Assembly (NCBI RefSeq): GCF_017916365.1
Contig: NZ_JAFMSU010000002.1
Span: 1,178,001 to 1,242,000, forward strand
DNA length: 64,000 bases
Direction: 5' to 3'
DNA from: Rufibacter roseolus
GTDB taxonomy: Bacteria > Bacteroidota > Bacteroidia > Cytophagales > Hymenobacteraceae
Shown: one piece after another, positions 17,147 to 25,549 of the stretch
How positions within the stretch are numbered: the first letter of the stretch is position 1
Layout: each line of letters starts with the position of its first letter
Notes under the pieces: generated by a model
Told to the model about the DNA's origin: nothing
The model's input: only the letters and a program-made list of their open reading frames with translations
Database searches by the model: none
Translations under genes and position numbers: made by a program

Positions 17147-17881
17147 ATGAAACAACTGTACCTGTTACTCTTCTTGTCCATTTTTTTGTTCACCAATTGC
17201 TCCTCTGAAAACAGCCACAACAGCAGTCCCAAGCTCCCATCGGTGTTGGTTTTCTATAATACGGCGGGCTTTTACCACACGTCCATTCCAGCAGGTCTGG
17301 CGGCCATCCAGAAGCTTGGGCGGGAGAATGGGTTTGGGGTAGACACCACCAAGAACGCAGATATCTTCACCTCAGATTCGCTGAAGAAATACAAAGCGGT
17401 GGTTTTCCTGAGCACCACCCAGGATGTGATGAACGATGCCCAGCAAAGCGCCTTTGAGCAGTTCATCAAAGGCGGAGGTGGGTTTGTAGGCGTACACGCC
17501 GCTACGGACACCGAGTACCAATGGCCGTGGTATAACCAACTGGTAGGCGCTTATTTTGAAAGCCACCCGCAGATACAGACAGCCACTGTCCAGGTGCTGG
17601 ATAAATCGCACCTTTCTACCTCTTTCCTGCCAGACAGATGGGAAAGAGAAGACGAGTGGTACAACTTCAAGAACATCAACCCCAACATTAAGGTACTGGC
17701 TACTTTAGACGAGACCACTTACCAGGGAGGCAAAAACGGAGCCAGCCACCCCATTGCCTGGTACCACACCTTTGACGGCGGCAAAGCCTTTTACACCGCC
17801 GGCGGCCACACCGATGAAAGCTTCCAGGAACCGCTCTTTCTCCGGCACTTACTTGGCGGCATCCAGTACGTCCTGAAGTAA
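17147..17881 (+). CDS. ThuA-domain lipoprotein
   Basis: A 244-residue protein with a lipoprotein signal (LFLSIFLFTNCSSE, Cys near 19). The ThuA-like (glutamine amidotransferase-fold) domain follows: VLVFYNTAGFYHTSIPAGL, YKAVVFLSTTQDVMNDAQQ, GGGFVGVHAATDTEYQWPWY, WEREDEWYNFKN and IAWYHTFDGGKAFYTAGGHT, a near-complete match to the family consensus. ThuA proteins are linked to trehalose and other sugar use; in Bacteroidota many are exported and attached to the envelope, substrate unknown. It ends 365 bases before the convergent amylase gene, separated by two hairpins. Confidence 0.87.
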   Translation: MKQLYLLLFLSIFLFTNCSSENSHNSSPKLPSVLVFYNTAGFYHTSIPAGLAAIQKLGRENGFGVDTTKNADIFTSDSLKKYKAVVFLSTTQDVMNDAQQSAFEQFIKGGGGFVGVHAATDTEYQWPWYNQLVGAYFESHPQIQTATVQVLDKSHLSTSFLPDRWEREDEWYNFKNINPNIKVLATLDETTYQGGKNGASHPIAWYHTFDGGKAFYTAGGHTDESFQEPLFLRHLLGGIQYVLK

Positions 17882-17936
17882 GCGCTTCGTGCCAATTTTG
17901 CTATCCAGCTACTTCAATATCTCGGCAGGCATGGTT

Positions 17937-17998
17937 CAAGTTTTCAACTTTGACCTACTATGATTGGAAGTTTGTAATTTCCATGAGGCGAAAGCCTC
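17937..17998. repeat. Intergenic small-palindrome element (copy 2 of 3)
   Basis: CAAGTTTTCAACTTTG (17937-17952) is a short palindrome and GAGGCGAAAGCCTC (17985-17998) a perfect GAAA-loop stem. The same two motifs occur, in reverse order and orientation, at 23619-23680, and the CAAGTT...AACTTG motif alone at 11195-11210. Confidence 0.35.
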
Positions 17999-18082
17999 AA
18001 ACTTAATTTCCTGACTCAGTTCAGCGAAGCATCCACCAAAAGGAATTAGCTAGATTTCTTTCCTATGGAAATCTAACCATAC

Positions 18083-18124
18083 AAAAGGGCTGGTCCTGCT
18101 GTACAAAGCAGGACCAGCCCTTTT
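18083..18124. terminator. Perfect bidirectional terminator between ThuA gene and amylase gene
   Basis: AAAAGGGCTGGTCCTGCT (18083-18100) pairs perfectly with the 18 bases at 18107-18124 around GTACAA, with A-tract and T-tract at the ends. It serves both convergent genes. Confidence 0.85.
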
Positions 18125-18145
18125 CTTTTGTTTCGCTCTAAAAAG

Positions 18146-18199
18146 CATCGGGGCGTTCCAAGGTTGCTTTTATGAAAACAACCCTAAAACGCCCCGATG
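18146..18199. repeat. Dispersed-core hairpin, copy near the amylase 3' end
   Basis: CATCGGGGCGTTCCAAGG at the left pairs with CCCTAAAACGCCCCGATG at the right with few mismatches, around GCTTTTATGAAAAC. The ACCCTAAAAC part matches the family tail. Confidence 0.6.
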
Positions 18200-18245
18200 A
18201 GAAGTGGCCTGGATCTGAATTAAACCTAAGCCTAAGGATGACACA

Positions 18246-21068
18246 TTACTGCACCACTACCTGGATGGTTCTAGCCGATGTACCTGTTACCAGCTTGCAG
18301 TGGTAGATACCCGGAGCCAGTTTGTTTCCGGTGCCGGTAGAGAGCTTCTGGCTGATGGTGTGGCTGCCTGCAGCTTGCTTACCCAGTGAACGGCTGGTTA
18401 CCACACGGCCCAGTTGGTCATACACCTGTAGAGACACCTCGGCAGTAGAAGTCAGGTTGTACCGCACAGTCAGCTCGCCGGTTCTGTTGGGGTTAGGGTA
18501 CGCCACCACCTGTTTGGCCAGAAAGTCTTTGTCTTCTTTAGAAGCCAGGAGGATGCTGGAACTGGTGATCCGCTTGGTGGTATAGACGCGGTATTCGCCG
18601 GGTTGCAGGGTGATGGCCTGGTTTACATTGGTCACGTTCAAAGCCTCACCGGTCACAAAATCATACCAGGTACCGGTATTCTGGAACTTGGGATCAATAG
18701 TGCCGGAGGTTACCCCGAAGTTACCTATCACCGCCACGTTCATGTCCGGGTCCTGGATGTGGATGGTCTTCATGGTGTTTTGTAAATCCAGGGTATAGTT
18801 CCCAGACTCAAAAGCCGGTTCATTGATCTTGAGCTTGATCAGGGCCGCATACACGTTGTAAAGCTTTTTGCGCTCGGCCTCCTGGTAGTAGTTCCACAGA
18901 ATGGGTTTATCACCGGTACGGCCGTTCTGGTTAATGGACACATCGTAGCCCAGCTCCCCAAACTGCCAGATCATTTTAGGCCCGGGAATGGTGAAGAAAA
19001 AGGCCGCGGCCAACTGCATCCGCTGCAAGGCGGTAGCCTGGTTCCTCACGTTGTAAGTGCCTGAGCTGTTACCGTAAGCCAGGGCTTCCACCATCTGGCG
19101 CTCTTCATCATGGCTCTCCATGTAACCTACCACATTAGGGCTGGTCCAGCCGCGCTGCTTGTAGGAGATCCAGTTGAAGTTAGAGTTGTCATTGAAGCCC
19201 AAAATGGCCTGTTTGTAGTTCCCGTGTAGGTTGCCCCACAACATCATGCCGGCGTTGGCTAAAACTGTTTCTTCGCTGTTATCGGCAAAATGTTCCAGAA
19301 TCACAAAGGCGCTGTTGTTTACGGTCCAGATGTGGTTGGCCATGCGCTTGAGCAGGTCAATACGGGTTTGGTCATACTGTCCCCAGTTGCTAACGCTGCC
19401 CAGGGTGTTTTTCTGGGTAAAGCCTTTAGACAAGTCAAAACGGTAGCCGTCCACTTTGTATTCCTGGAGCCAGAACTCGGTTACCCGGTCTACAAAGTAC
19501 TTCGTGGCCTCACTCTCATGGTTAAAATCATGGCCTACGTTGAACTCGTGCTTGGGATCTGGGTTAAACCAGGGATTTTCAGGCGTCGTCTTGCCGGTAG
19601 CGCTGTTGTAGTACATCTGCACCATCGGCGATTGCCCGTAAGAGTGGTTCAGGGCGATGTCCAGGATCACGGCCATACCGCGGGCGTGCGCCTCGTCAAT
19701 AAAGCGCTTGAGCATTTCCTTAGGCCCGTAGTACTTGTCCGGCGCGAAGTAGTACACCGAGTTATAGCCCCAGCTCAGGTTGCCCTCAAACTCATGGATT
19801 GGCATCAACTCAATGGCGTTCACGCCAAGCCTTTTCAGGTAATTCAGGGTATCGGCTAAGGTTTTATAGTCGTGCTTCTGGATGAAGTCACGCACCAGCA
19901 GTTCGTACACCACCAGATCCGTTTTCTTGGGCCGGGCAAAGTTGGCCACTTTCCAGGCATACGCCGTCTGGTTTGTCTGGAAAACCGATACCATACCGGT
20001 AGCCTTGCCGGTTGGATAGGCCTTGAGGTTTGGATAGGTCTCCGCAGAGATAAACCGATCCTGGTCAGGGTCCAGGGTTTTCTGGGTATAAGGGTCTCCT
20101 ACCCTGATAGTCTCATCAATGAGGTACTGGTAGGCGTACTCGCGGCCGGCCACCAGGTTGTCAATCTGTACCCAGTAACGGGTTCCGTCTGGCGTCCGCT
20201 TCATGGGGGTGGCCCCTACGGTCCAGTTGTTGAAATCACCAACCACGTACACCGTCTGCTTGTTAGGCGCGAACAGGTTCAGGAGTACGCTGGTAGAGCT
20301 CAGGTAAGTAACACCGTCTTTGGCATTGGCAGGGAGGGCCTGCGCCTGGGCTGGCTGACGCACCACAAAGGTGAAGGAATCGGCGGCCATGAGGTTGCCG
20401 CTCTCTGCCACCAGCTTTACCTTATTCGCGCCAGGAGTGGAGGCGGTCAGTTGCGTAGAGAGCGTGGTGGCGGAGGCTTCCTCTTTTACTTTCACCCCGT
20501 TCACAAAAAGCGAGAGCTTGGCGCTAGCTGAGGAACCGCCCGTGACCTGGATGTAGTCGTTCTGGTTCACGAACAAGCCGTTCATACCGACCGTAGGTTG
20601 GCTGAAAGAAACATTGATGGAGCCAGACTGGTAGATGGTTACTTTTATGTCTTTTCCGCCGGTATCCTTGCCTTCTTTCGTTCCGCTGCCATTCCGGAAA
20701 ACAAACATAAGGGCCTTGATCTCTTCCGCAGCCGGCACGTTGTAGTAGGTTCTTGGGGTAATGGTGATCTGGTACTTGTTGTTGCCCAGGGAAGTCATAA
20801 GCGCCGCCGGTGTATTGGTTCCCCAGGGTGCTTTTACGTACCTCCAGTCAGAATCTGAGGTACTCAGGTTGGTAAGCACCCCTGTATGGGCATACACGGG
20901 CTCTGAGACATTGGCGAGACCGCCCGTGCCCTTGGTGGCATCAAAGGTGATGGTGACCGGTTCATTGTGTACCGGGAAGGCAGGCGACAAGGTCACCACC
21001 TGCGCCTGGGCTACTTGCACCAGCAGCAACACCAGCAACAAGCCAAGCAAACGAAACGTAGTCTTCAT
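18246..21068 (-). CDS. T9SS-exported GH13 alpha-amylase-family glucanase
   Basis: A 940-residue secreted enzyme. Signal peptide 1-22 (LLLVLLLVQVAQA); N-terminal beta domains to about 245; a CBM48-type glycogen-binding module near 265-345 (VLLNLFAPNKQTVYVVGDFN); a GH13 barrel near 385-780. All four GH13 motifs are present: AVILDIALNHS, GYRFDLSKGF with nucleophile D545, VILEHFADN with acid/base E592, and YMESHDEER with D654. The C-terminus (about 862-940, VVAYPNPNRTGELTVRYNL, VYDQLGRVV, APGIYHCKL) is a type A T9SS sorting domain, so the protein crosses the outer membrane and is likely attached to the surface. It cuts or debranches external alpha-glucan, feeding the intracellular glycogen enzymes encoded beside it. 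The amylase/pullulanase distinction cannot be drawn. Confidence 0.92.
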   Translation of the reverse strand: MKTTFRLLGLLLVLLLVQVAQAQVVTLSPAFPVHNEPVTITFDATKGTGGLANVSEPVYAHTGVLTNLSTSDSDWRYVKAPWGTNTPAALMTSLGNNKYQITITPRTYYNVPAAEEIKALMFVFRNGSGTKEGKDTGGKDIKVTIYQSGSINVSFSQPTVGMNGLFVNQNDYIQVTGGSSASAKLSLFVNGVKVKEEASATTLSTQLTASTPGANKVKLVAESGNLMAADSFTFVVRQPAQAQALPANAKDGVTYLSSTSVLLNLFAPNKQTVYVVGDFNNWTVGATPMKRTPDGTRYWVQIDNLVAGREYAYQYLIDETIRVGDPYTQKTLDPDQDRFISAETYPNLKAYPTGKATGMVSVFQTNQTAYAWKVANFARPKKTDLVVYELLVRDFIQKHDYKTLADTLNYLKRLGVNAIELMPIHEFEGNLSWGYNSVYYFAPDKYYGPKEMLKRFIDEAHARGMAVILDIALNHSYGQSPMVQMYYNSATGKTTPENPWFNPDPKHEFNVGHDFNHESEATKYFVDRVTEFWLQEYKVDGYRFDLSKGFTQKNTLGSVSNWGQYDQTRIDLLKRMANHIWTVNNSAFVILEHFADNSEETVLANAGMMLWGNLHGNYKQAILGFNDNSNFNWISYKQRGWTSPNVVGYMESHDEERQMVEALAYGNSSGTYNVRNQATALQRMQLAAAFFFTIPGPKMIWQFGELGYDVSINQNGRTGDKPILWNYYQEAERKKLYNVYAALIKLKINEPAFESGNYTLDLQNTMKTIHIQDPDMNVAVIGNFGVTSGTIDPKFQNTGTWYDFVTGEALNVTNVNQAITLQPGEYRVYTTKRITSSSILLASKEDKDFLAKQVVAYPNPNRTGELTVRYNLTSTAEVSLQVYDQLGRVVTSRSLGKQAAGSHTISQKLSTGTGNKLAPGIYHCKLVTGTSARTIQVVVQ

Positions 21069-21260
21069 GCGATAGGCAGATTAAGTTTAGTGGAGATAAA
21101 GCCTCAGCTTTACGAAATCGATTTCCTTGCGAATTTATCAATTTTTAACATGATCTATATTTATTTTTTGACAACTTTCCATCAACCTTAACTAACCAAC
21201 CACCACAGTTGCACCTTACCTTAAGGAATTGTAACTTAACCCATTCCCAAAACCGCTCCT

Positions 21261-23282
21261 ATGCCTAAGGTTACCCCAACACTCCCTTTAATCCAATCAG
21301 ATAGCTGGCTCACACCTTATGCCCCGCAGCTTCACCAGCGGATGGCCCGTTTTGAAACCAACCGCCAGAACATAGACAAATACTATGGGTCGCTCATAGA
21401 GTACAGCACCTGGCACCACCAGATGGGGCTGCACTATGAACCGGAGAACAATGGCTGGCGCTACCGTGAGTGGGCTCCAGCGGCGCAGGCCTTGTCCCTC
21501 ATCGGGGATTTTAATTTTTGGGACCGGCAGGCGCACCCCTTGCAACGGCTGGAAAACGGCATCTGGGAAGTCTTTCTGCCCAACGACCAGGTACAGGTGC
21601 AGCACGGCCACCGTTTCAAAGTGCATGTAGTGGGTGCTACCGGGCAAGCCACGGACCGTATCTCTCCGTTTACTTTCCGGGCGGTACAGGACCCGCAGAC
21701 CTATGACTTCTCTGGCCAGTACTGGGCACCGGAGGAAACCTTCACCTGGACCGATGGCGACTTTGACGTGACCAAACTTACGCAACCGCTCATTTATGAG
21801 TGCCACGTGGGCATGGCGCAGGAAAAGCACGGCGTAGGCACCTACCGCGAGTTCGCGGACTTTATTTTGCCGCGCGTTAAGGAAACCGGCTATAATTGTT
21901 TGCAGCTGATGGCCCTCGCGGAGCACCCGTACTACGGGTCTTTTGGCTATCATGTGTCTAACTTCTTCGCCCCTACTTCCCGCTTCGGGACGCCCGAGGA
22001 CCTGAAATATTTAGTGAACGAAGCCCACCGTCTGGGTATCGCCGTGGTGATGGATTTGATCCACGCGCACGCGGTAAAGAACATCGCCGAAGGCCTTGCT
22101 GATTTTGATGGTTCCGGGGGGCAGTACTTCCACCACGGCTCGCGCGGCCACCACCCAGGTTGGGATTCAAAACTGTTCAACTACGGAGTGCCCGAGGTGC
22201 GCCGCTTCCTATTGTCCAACGTGCGTTACTGGCTGGAGGAATTCCACATTGACGGGTTCCGGTACGATGGCGTGACTTCCATGCTGTACCACCACCACGG
22301 CGAGGGCGTGGGGTTTGGACATTATGACCGTTACTTTGACCGCAGCGTAGACGAAGACGCAATTCTGTACCTGCAACTGGCCTCTGAACTGACCCATACC
22401 TTTGTGCCGGGCGCCATTTTGATTGCCGAGGACATGAGCGGGATGCCGGGCCTTTGCCGACCTCTGGAAGATGGCGGTATCGGGTTTGACTATCGCCTGG
22501 GCATGGGCATCCCGGATTACTGGATCAAAACCCTCAAGCACAAACGCGACGAAGACTGGAACCTGGACGAGATCTGGCACGAACTCACCAACCGCCGCGT
22601 GGGCGAGAAAACGGTGGCTTACGCAGAGTCGCATGACCAATCTTTGGTGGGTGACAAAACTCTGGCTTTCTGGCTCATGGACAAAGACATGTATTTCAGC
22701 ATGCGCACCATTGACCAGAACCCAGTCATTGACCGTGGCGTGGCATTGCACAAAATGATCAGGTTACTCACCATGGCGTTGGGCGGCGAGGCCTTCCTGA
22801 CGTTTATGGGTAATGAGTTCGGGCACCCGGAATGGGTGGATTTCCCGAGGCTGGGCAACAACTGGAGCTACCAGTACGCCCGCCGGCAATGGTCTCTGGT
22901 AGATAACCCTGATCTGCGTTACCGCCATATGTGGCAGTTTGAGAAAGACATGCTGACCCTGGCGCAGGAATATAAACTGATGGAGCACGGCGCGGCCGTG
23001 AAGTTGCACCAGGACAACCACAACAACGTGATTATCTTCCAGCGGGCGGGGCTTGTTTTCCTCTTCAACTTCCACACCCAAAACTCTATCCCTGACTACA
23101 GATTTCCGGTAACGGAAGCCGGAAGCTACCGCCTGATTTTATCCTCTGATACCCCCGAAACCGGCGGCCATGACCGGGTAGACACCACCATCAGGTATTT
23201 TACCCAGCCTACTAAATACGGACCAAGACTAAGCATTTACCTGCCCAACAGAACTGCGTTAGTGATGGTTAGGGAAGATTGA
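21261..23282 (+). CDS. glgB: 1,4-alpha-glucan branching enzyme, eukaryotic type (GH13_8)
   Basis: A 673-residue cytoplasmic enzyme with the domain order CBM48 (about 60-155, YREWAPAAQALSLIGDFNFW), GH13 barrel (about 175-560) and C-terminal all-beta domain. Catalytic residues: D336 in DGFRYDGVTSM, E390 in LIAEDMSG and D459 in AESHDQSLVGDK. The motifs YESHVGM-like IYECHVGMAQ, YYGSFGYHVSNFFAPTSRFG, and GNEFGHPEWVDFPR match the plant/animal branching enzymes (subfamily GH13_8) and not the E. coli GlgB type. It makes alpha-1,6 branches in glycogen. It diverges from the secreted GH13 gene with a 192-base AT-rich region between them, so the two could share regulation. Confidence 0.93.
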   Translation: MPKVTPTLPLIQSDSWLTPYAPQLHQRMARFETNRQNIDKYYGSLIEYSTWHHQMGLHYEPENNGWRYREWAPAAQALSLIGDFNFWDRQAHPLQRLENGIWEVFLPNDQVQVQHGHRFKVHVVGATGQATDRISPFTFRAVQDPQTYDFSGQYWAPEETFTWTDGDFDVTKLTQPLIYECHVGMAQEKHGVGTYREFADFILPRVKETGYNCLQLMALAEHPYYGSFGYHVSNFFAPTSRFGTPEDLKYLVNEAHRLGIAVVMDLIHAHAVKNIAEGLADFDGSGGQYFHHGSRGHHPGWDSKLFNYGVPEVRRFLLSNVRYWLEEFHIDGFRYDGVTSMLYHHHGEGVGFGHYDRYFDRSVDEDAILYLQLASELTHTFVPGAILIAEDMSGMPGLCRPLEDGGIGFDYRLGMGIPDYWIKTLKHKRDEDWNLDEIWHELTNRRVGEKTVAYAESHDQSLVGDKTLAFWLMDKDMYFSMRTIDQNPVIDRGVALHKMIRLLTMALGGEAFLTFMGNEFGHPEWVDFPRLGNNWSYQYARRQWSLVDNPDLRYRHMWQFEKDMLTLAQEYKLMEHGAAVKLHQDNHNNVIIFQRAGLVFLFNFHTQNSIPDYRFPVTEAGSYRLILSSDTPETGGHDRVDTTIRYFTQPTKYGPRLSIYLPNRTALVMVRED

Positions 23283-23315
23283 TTTAAGTGTTTGACCTGT
23301 ACTTTAATTCTTAAC

Positions 23316-23361
23316 CGGAAAACTGTTTTAGGCCCATTTTCCTTAAAACAAGCTTAAAGCC
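23316..23361. repeat. Dispersed-core hairpin, copy after the branching-enzyme gene
   Basis: CGG-AAAACTGTTTTAGGCCC pairs loosely with ACAAGCTTAAAGCCG around CATTTTCCTTAAAA. A degenerate member of the family. Confidence 0.45.
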
Positions 23362-23398
23362 GATTTCGAAAAAACGCTTAGGTTGAGCCGCAGAAGAG

Positions 23399-23463
23399 AA
23401 GGCCAGTTGCCGGTAATGAGCTGAATTTTCAAAAATAGCTCATTACCGGCAACTGGCCTTTTT
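23399..23463. terminator. Perfect 24-base-pair terminator hairpin
   Basis: The 24 bases at 23399-23422 are exactly complementary to 23437-23460, with loop GAATTTTCAAAAAT and a following T-run. The arm core is GGCCAGTTGCCGGTAATGAG. This is unusually long and mismatch-free for a terminator. Confidence 0.85.
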
Positions 23464-23618
23464 GCATACAGCGTCTTTCTCCGCTTGAAGTGATTACCCA
23501 TTGCTTTTTCAATCTGAAGAAAAGCAACTAACCAAGATTAGTGTTGAAGTTCTGTTATGAAATAGGCCCGTTTAACTCAAGCAGGCAAAAAAGTTTATGA
23601 TTTCGCAAAGTGCTTCCT

Positions 23619-23680
23619 GAGGCTTTCGCCTTACTGAGGTTGAAAACTTCAGCCAAGGGTAGGTCCAAGTTAGAAACTTG
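23619..23680. repeat. Intergenic small-palindrome element (copy 3 of 3)
   Basis: GAGGCTTTCGCCTT (23619-23632), a second GTTGAAAACTTC motif and the perfect palindrome CAAGTTAGAAACTTG (23666-23680) repeat, in opposite orientation, the motifs at 17937-17998. Confidence 0.35.
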
Positions 23681-23813
23681 AACCTGATGAGTGAAAGCGG
23701 GAATGAAAGGCCCTGTTCTTGGAAGATCCAGTTCTTGAAAGCTGCTGAGGAATTCACCTGCCGAAAATCTTCCTCAGCTTGTTATAGCAGTAAGGTTGAT
23801 GTATAACCTTTCT

Positions 23814-23844
23814 AAGGCTGTTTTACTAAAACTAGGCTTGAAAC
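23814..23844. repeat. Dispersed TTTT/AAAA-core hairpin
   Basis: AAGGCTGTTTTACTAAAAC then TAGGCTTGAAAC repeats the family core and tail. Confidence 0.5.
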
Positions 23845-23873
23845 AGAGAAATACTAATAAAACAAAAAAGGAA

Positions 23874-23905
23874 AGGCCGGTGCGAGATGTCGCACCGGCC
23901 TTTTT
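23874..23905. terminator. Bidirectional rho-independent terminator
   Basis: AGGCCGGTGCGA (23874-23885) pairs perfectly with TCGCACCGGCCT (23890-23901) around GATG, with an A-rich stretch to the left and TTTTT to the right. Confidence 0.85.
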
Positions 23906-23937
23906 ATCTAGAGAAAAGAGTTCTTGTCTAACCTATT

Positions 23938-23973
23938 GTTTTAAAGCAGTTTTGTAGAAAACAGGCTTAAAAC
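23938..23973. repeat. Dispersed-core hairpin next to the GT4 stop codon
   Basis: GTTTTAAAGCAGTTTT faces AAAACAGGCTTAAAAC around GTAG; 14 of 16 positions pair. It sits 12 bases beyond the stop codon of the reverse-strand glycosyltransferase. Confidence 0.65.
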
Positions 23974-23985
23974 CAAGGGGCTGCC

Positions 23986-25335
23986 TTAGTCCTGGAGTTC
24001 CAGGACGCTGTGCAGGTTCTCCATCACCTGGTCGGCGGTAACGCCCCAGGTGAGTTGTTTTACTGCTTTCTGGTTTGCCTCTACCTGTTTCTGGCGCAGG
24101 TCAGTATCCTTCAGCAAATTCAGCACGAGTTCGGCTAAACCGGCGGTATCGTTGCAGTCGGCTACGCTGGCCTGGGGCAGCACTTCGGCGGCTCCGGTTT
24201 GGTGCGTAATCACCACCGGCAATCCGGCCAGGGTTGCTTCAATAGCAGCCAACCCGAAAGGCTCAGAAAGGGCGGGCAGCAGGAACACGGTAGAATTCTT
24301 CAGCAACTCCTCGGCTTTGGCCGGGGCCAGGAAGCCGGTGAAGGTCACGGAATCCTCAATGCCCAAACGGCGCACCATCTGCTTGGCTTCCTCTAGTTGC
24401 GGGCCGTGGCCAGCTACAACAAAAGTCACCTCGGGATCTTGCTTCAATACTTGTTTAGCCACTTTCAGGAATTGCAGTGGTCCTTTCTGCGCCACCAAAC
24501 GACCCAGGAAGGTCACTTGTTTGCGCTTGATAGGGGTTACCGGTGAAGGTATCACTTCATCGGCACCGTTGTACACTACTTGCACTTTCTTAGCCGAAAT
24601 TCCGTAGCGCTTGGTGATCATTCTGGCGGTTCTTTCGCTTACCGTCAAGATCAGGTCTGCCTCGTTCATGGCTTTGGTCTCCAGTTCGTAGATCCATCCC
24701 AGCGGCTCGCCTACCTGGCGGTCAAATGATAGGCTGTGCACATGCACAATCAACGGAACTTTGCGCTGGATCTTGATCTCCATACCCGCCAGGAACGTCA
24801 TCCAGTCATGGGCATACACTACGTCAAACTCTTTATGGGACGCCAATCTGGCGGCATACCGCGCAAACTGGATAACCTCAAAGTTAAGGGTACCGCGGGC
24901 GCCCTGCGCCACGTTAATCTGGGGCTTGCCGCTAGGGAAATTCACCGCAGCCGGTTTGGCAGGCTCTTCTACGACAGGAGCCGCAGCCTCAGCGGTTGTA
25001 GCATCAATAACCGCGTCTTCATCATCCATGGAGGGCTCAACCAGCCCGGCAGGCTCTTCATAAGGGAACAGCGCAGCAGGAACCCGGTGCGTGGTAGCAA
25101 ATCTTTCAAAAGTCTTTTCTACCGGGGCTTGTTTTACTTCGGCTAGGTTCAGTTCATCCAGCCCTACAATCTCAGCATGGTGGTCCAGGGCCGAGTGGTC
25201 TGCCTGGGGAACAATCATGGTAAGCTCAACTTGTTTAGCTAATGCCTCTGCCAAATGAAAACAGGCTTTGCCCACTCCTCCATTCAATATTGGTTGGTCT
25301 TCCCAACCTAACATTAATACACGCAGTTTTCTCAT
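23986..25335 (-). CDS. GT4-family glycosyltransferase (starch/glycogen-synthase-like)
   Basis: A 449-residue GT-B protein. The N-terminal Rossmann domain starts VLMLGWEDQPILNGGVGKAC, with the GGVG loop that binds the nucleotide-sugar phosphate, and contains VVYAHDWMTFLAGMEI. The C-terminal domain has VTFLGRLVAQKGP, VVAGHGPQLEEAKQMVRRLG and the E-x7-E motif SEPFGLAAIEATLAG, as in GT4 and starch-synthase-like enzymes. Between about residues 93 and 138 lies an Ala/Pro/Glu-rich low-complexity insert (ATTAEAAAPVVEEPAKPA) that should be a disordered loop and is not part of the family core. Location between the branching enzyme and the alpha-glucosidase suggests a role in alpha-glucan synthesis, but the donor and acceptor are not shown by sequence. 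Confidence 0.85.
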   Translation of the reverse strand: MRKLRVLMLGWEDQPILNGGVGKACFHLAEALAKQVELTMIVPQADHSALDHHAEIVGLDELNLAEVKQAPVEKTFERFATTHRVPAALFPYEEPAGLVEPSMDDEDAVIDATTAEAAAPVVEEPAKPAAVNFPSGKPQINVAQGARGTLNFEVIQFARYAARLASHKEFDVVYAHDWMTFLAGMEIKIQRKVPLIVHVHSLSFDRQVGEPLGWIYELETKAMNEADLILTVSERTARMITKRYGISAKKVQVVYNGADEVIPSPVTPIKRKQVTFLGRLVAQKGPLQFLKVAKQVLKQDPEVTFVVAGHGPQLEEAKQMVRRLGIEDSVTFTGFLAPAKAEELLKNSTVFLLPALSEPFGLAAIEATLAGLPVVITHQTGAAEVLPQASVADCNDTAGLAELVLNLLKDTDLRQKQVEANQKAVKQLTWGVTADQVMENLHSVLELQD

Positions 25336-25549
25336 TATTATTTTTATTCAATTCATTTAAGAATCAAGGGGGAGGTGTCTTGTAAAGATAAGCATCCAAC
25401 CATCAAGACCAAGTCCTAAGCCACATTTATTTGCCCTTCTTTGTTCAAAAAAGGCGATTAATGTGAAACATTCCGTAATTATGCGGTCCGTTTTCAGAAT
25501 TTATACGGATTATACTTTTTTACTTACTTTTTCGCCATTGATCTTCATC

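Larger units (their letters stand above)
23283..23985. other. Hairpin-rich 700-base gap between convergent genes
   Basis: No gene is visible. The gap holds five separate hairpins (listed individually) and one palindrome element at 23619-23680. A 61-codon reverse open frame at 23572-23757 overlaps that element and is rejected. Confidence 0.6.

Noticed and set aside
19290..20531. Long forward open frames opposite the exported GH13 gene
   Set aside because: They are shadows of a long GC-rich reverse-strand gene whose domains and catalytic residues are complete.
23572..23757. 61-codon reverse open frame in the hairpin-rich gap
   Set aside because: It lies on the small-palindrome element and has no resemblance to a protein family.
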